NCBI RefSeq assembly: GCF_000224145.3
Contig: NW_004191144.1
Span: 62,001-126,000, forward strand
Reading direction: 5' to 3'
Length of the DNA stretch: 64,000 nt
From: Ciona intestinalis
Taxonomy: Eukaryota; Chordata; Ascidiacea; Phlebobranchia; Cionidae
Positions within the stretch are counted from its first letter, which is position 1, and each line of letters opens with the position of its first letter. Below, piece by piece: positions 46,766-64,000 of the stretch. The notes under the pieces are model-generated. The model did no database searches. It was not told the origin of the DNA and saw nothing but the letters and a program-made list of their open reading frames with translations. Both the position numbers and the translations under genes were made by a program.

Positions 46766-48411
46766 TGTACTCTATGTAGGGTCCTGTGTATTGTATGTAA
46801 CTAATTCTATTATGTCTTATATCTTTGTATGACAATAGGGTGGGGTTGGTTACATTGTGTGCTTTGTTTATATCCCACCATATTATGTTTATATACAATA
46901 TTACATTGTGTGTATTATGTTTATTATATCCCATGCTTCACACAATATGTGGTAAACAATGAGATGTAGCTGTTAGGTGTAAATTCAACACCATGTTTAT
47001 TAATGTTGTATAGTAAAACATGGGTGTTGTTTTTTTTTTAAAATTATAACAAAAACTGGGATGACATTGTTAAAATGCACCTACAGATGTTTGCAGGGTA
47101 AACTCCATTTGAAGGTTAAAACAGCGGTGCAAAACATAGGTCACCCTGGAGACTGGCCACCCAAACCCCCCCCCCCCCCCCAACGTGACACTTATAAAGT
47201 AGTGTATGATTATTTGTTAATACATTCATGCGTGTTATTATTAGACGGCAAGTCATTTTGTCACCTTACAAAAGTTATATAGTTGTAAACCCACCCCACA
47301 CAAAAGTTACTCTACATTTCTATTAAAAGAGTTAACTTTTCGATTTATTCTAATTTTACAAAAACTTTCTTCGAACTTTAGTAACTTCCTGTCAATTACC
47401 AAGACATAAAGGTGATTATGATGTCATACCTAGCACAGTTCGTGGGGACATTTATGATGTAACAATGTGATATGGCTCAAATGAAACTAGAGTGGTTTCG
47501 TTTATATGTAAATTATGTGGTTGGGAAGAAATAGGATTTATNNNNNNNNNNNNNNNNNNNNNNNNNNNNNNNNNNNNNNNNNNNNNNNNNNTTGTACTCT
47601 ATGTAGGGTCCTGTGTATTGTATGTAACTAATTCTATTAAGTATTATATCTTTGTATGACAATAGGGTGGGNTTGGTTACATTGTGTGCTTTGTTTATAT
47701 CCCTCCCTATTATGTTTATATAGTATACAATATTACATTGTGTGCTTTGTTTATATCCCACCCTATTATGTTTATATACAATAATACATTGTGTGTATTA
47801 TGTTTATTATATCCCATGCTTCACACAATATGTGGTAAACAATGAGATGTAGCTGTTAGGTGTAAATTCAACACCATGTTTATTAATGTATAGTACAACA
47901 TGGGTGTTGTTTTTTTTTAAATTATAACAAAAACTGGGATGACATTGTTAAAATGCACCTACAGATGGTTGCAGGGTAAACTCCATTTGAAGGTTAAAAC
48001 AGCGGTGCAAAACATATGTCACCCCTGAGACATGCCACCCAAAGCACCCCCAACGTGACACTTATAAAGTAGTGTATGATTACTTGTTAATACATTCATG
48101 CGTGTCATTATTAGACGGCAAGTCATTTTGTCACCTTACAAAAGTTATATAGTTGTAAACCCACCCCACACAAAAGTTACTCTACATTTCTATTAAAAGA
48201 GTTAACTTTTCGATTTATTCTAATTTTACAAAAACTTTCTTCGAACTTTAGTAACTTCCTGTCAATTACCAAGACATAAAGGTGATTATGATGTCATAAC
48301 TAGCACAGTTCGTGGGGACATTTATGATGTAACAATGTGATATGGCTCAAATGAAACTAGAGTGGTTTCGCTTGTATGTAAATTATGTGGTTGGGAAGAA
48401 ATAGGATTTAT
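46766..48411 (+). repeat. Direct duplication of about 0.8 kb split by a 50-N gap
   Basis: 46766-47541 (ttgtactctatgtagggtcc ... gggaagaaataggattta) is repeated almost base for base at 47592-48411. The 50 N at 47542-47591 lie exactly at the junction. The second copy has about 40 extra bp (about 47721-47760) and small substitutions (ccccccccccc tract shortened at about 48040). No coding content is supported. See the finding on a possible haplotype artefact. Confidence 0.9.
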
Positions 48412-48821
48412 TTAAACAGAAAGAAATAATCTTTATAAGAGAGAGAGAGTGTAAATAAGGAAATAAATGTTATTTTTATGGTGAAAGGAATGTAAAAGTG
48501 TAAACATTAACGAAAAAGTTTTAAAAGTTTATGGTTTTAAAAGCTACTGTTGTTTTGAAATTCTGAGAATGGTTAAAAAGGATTTTCATGACTTTTACAT
48601 AAATGTAACCAAAACTTTATTCCAGATTTTTAATATTGCATTATAAGTGATTAATTAATATGGCTAATGCTTTGAAAAACTTATAACTGTAATATTTAAC
48701 TATAACTGTACAGATACCCAGCCTAATTTTATACTCCTCACCAAAAGTTTTTACCCCAGATTTTTATTATTACATCATAAGTGCCACATTGATACATCAG
48801 ATAGTGTATTGTGACATCACA

Positions 48822-63211
<14,390 letters not shown>

Positions 63212-63504
63212 AAGAACCAATCAGGAGCCAGGGATTCTTGAAGCAATGAACCGGAAAAATCGCCAAAGTTTTCGGATTTCGGGACCAACTTATTTTTACG
63301 TCAACTTTGATAAACACTGAAGTTTGAAGAGACTTTGGTTTGTATGGCCATATGTGACTTACCTAGTGCATTCCACCTCAAGTATGCAGAAGATGTTTCT
63401 GGGACCAAATAACCAGGGGGGGAAACTTATTGGGGAATATACTTTGGTTTAATTATAACATTCACCATATAACATGTAGGGTAAATAGTAATATATATAT
63501 ATAT

Positions 63505-63580
63505 ATGTTTACTGATTAACACAGTGTAGAAAATCAAGGGTTGGCACGCCCACCCTGCCACCCCAGGTTTGGCGCCTATG
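63505..63580 (+). repeat. Dispersed repeat, right half, 'ccaccctgccacccc' family
   Basis: 'tgtttactgattaacacagt', 'gttggcacgcccaccctgcc' and 'accccaggtttggcgcctat' match the right half of 2718-2850. It is preceded by a (ta)n tract. Confidence 0.7.
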
Positions 63581-63591
63581 GTATAAACATG

Positions 63592-63760
63592 GGTAAAATA
63601 CCTTTGTTTAATGCAATAATATGTAATGGTGTGCCAGGATAAGTACTTGGTATAGTTTGCCACCTCTGCTATAAATAACTATGGTTGAATTTAAACGATC
63701 GGAAAAACGTTACGCTGATACAAAAGTGAAACAGACATAGATATCTTATAAATTTTGTTG
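63592..63760 (+). repeat. Dispersed repeat nearly identical to 20733-20900
   Basis: Second copy of the roughly 165-bp sequence described at 20733, in the same orientation, with one inserted base (aaaaacgttacg) and a few changes near the right end. Confidence 0.85.
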
Positions 63761-64000
63761 TAAATTTTTGCAGTGTCATTATACAGCCGTACTTATATGA
63801 CGCAGCAAGTGTGACTCAGCATTTTTATGAAACATTCTTTGCTTAGTCATACAACATATATACCATGTTAGGATTTTCGTTTATTTAGAAAAATATATTT
63901 TTGTGTCACATTGTGCCTTAGAAGATGTTGCTGCCCGGGCTTATTGGGGCGAACTAAAACTTTTATGGGAAATTTATCTTGCGTAGCGACATTTTGACAC

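Larger units (their letters stand above)
63212..64000. other. Sequence downstream of PKN
   Basis: The PKN 3' UTR probably starts here. Two repeats follow (63505-63580 and 63592-63760). After 63761 nothing recognisable was found. No further gene is supported before the window ends. Confidence 0.5.

Noticed and set aside
46695..47761. Minus-strand ORFs in the duplicated segment
   Set aside because: They are AT-rich repeats with N and no protein features.

Overview
The window looks like nuclear DNA of a solitary ascidian, most likely Ciona (C. robusta/intestinalis type). The reasons are AT-rich DNA, short GT-AG exons, chordate-type genes, many short inverted-repeat elements and tRNA-like SINEs, and scaffold gaps (346 N at 27294-27639, 50 N at 47542-47591). 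The species call is inference. No bacterial, viral or organellar signal was seen.

Five protein-coding genes can be supported. (1) An intronless centrin lies at 1896-2408 (+). (2) A two-exon seven-transmembrane protein of unknown function lies at 3934-5346 (-). (3) A 36-exon gene at 7202-29252 (+) joins in frame to a 1556-residue coiled-coil protein that I assign to CCDC18. (4) A LIM-homeobox gene of the Lhx3/4 group lies at 34014-42750 (+), with two alternative first coding exons (34014 and 38308) feeding the same five downstream exons. (5) A protein kinase N (PKN/PRK) gene lies at 48822-63211 (+), with 21 exons encoding three HR1 repeats, a C2-like region, a linker and an AGC kinase domain. 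Exon joins were worked out by hand from splice sites and reading phase. CCDC18 and Lhx3 close without a break. PKN needs small base corrections in exons 5, 11 and 12.

Centrin and CCDC18 both point to centrosome or cilium biology, but the other neighbours are unrelated (a transcription factor and a kinase), so this is not a functional cluster.

Between and inside the genes are several repeat families: a 98-bp unit with a SINE-like head, often amplified in tandem; an approximately 190-bp inverted-repeat MITE ending in gggggaagatgggacac; hAT-like MITEs with 8-bp target duplications; a GC-rich dispersed repeat; foldback elements; and satellites, one with a dimeric higher-order pattern.

The most unusual signals are: a recurrent palindrome TGACGTCA that keeps its CpG around Lhx3 and in the CpG-rich spacers but mostly appears as TGATGTCA/TGACATCA inside the CCDC18 and PKN introns, which looks like a fossil of gene-body methylation; repeated decayed copies of exon edges inside neighbouring PKN introns; and an inverted duplication bracketing three kinase exons of PKN.
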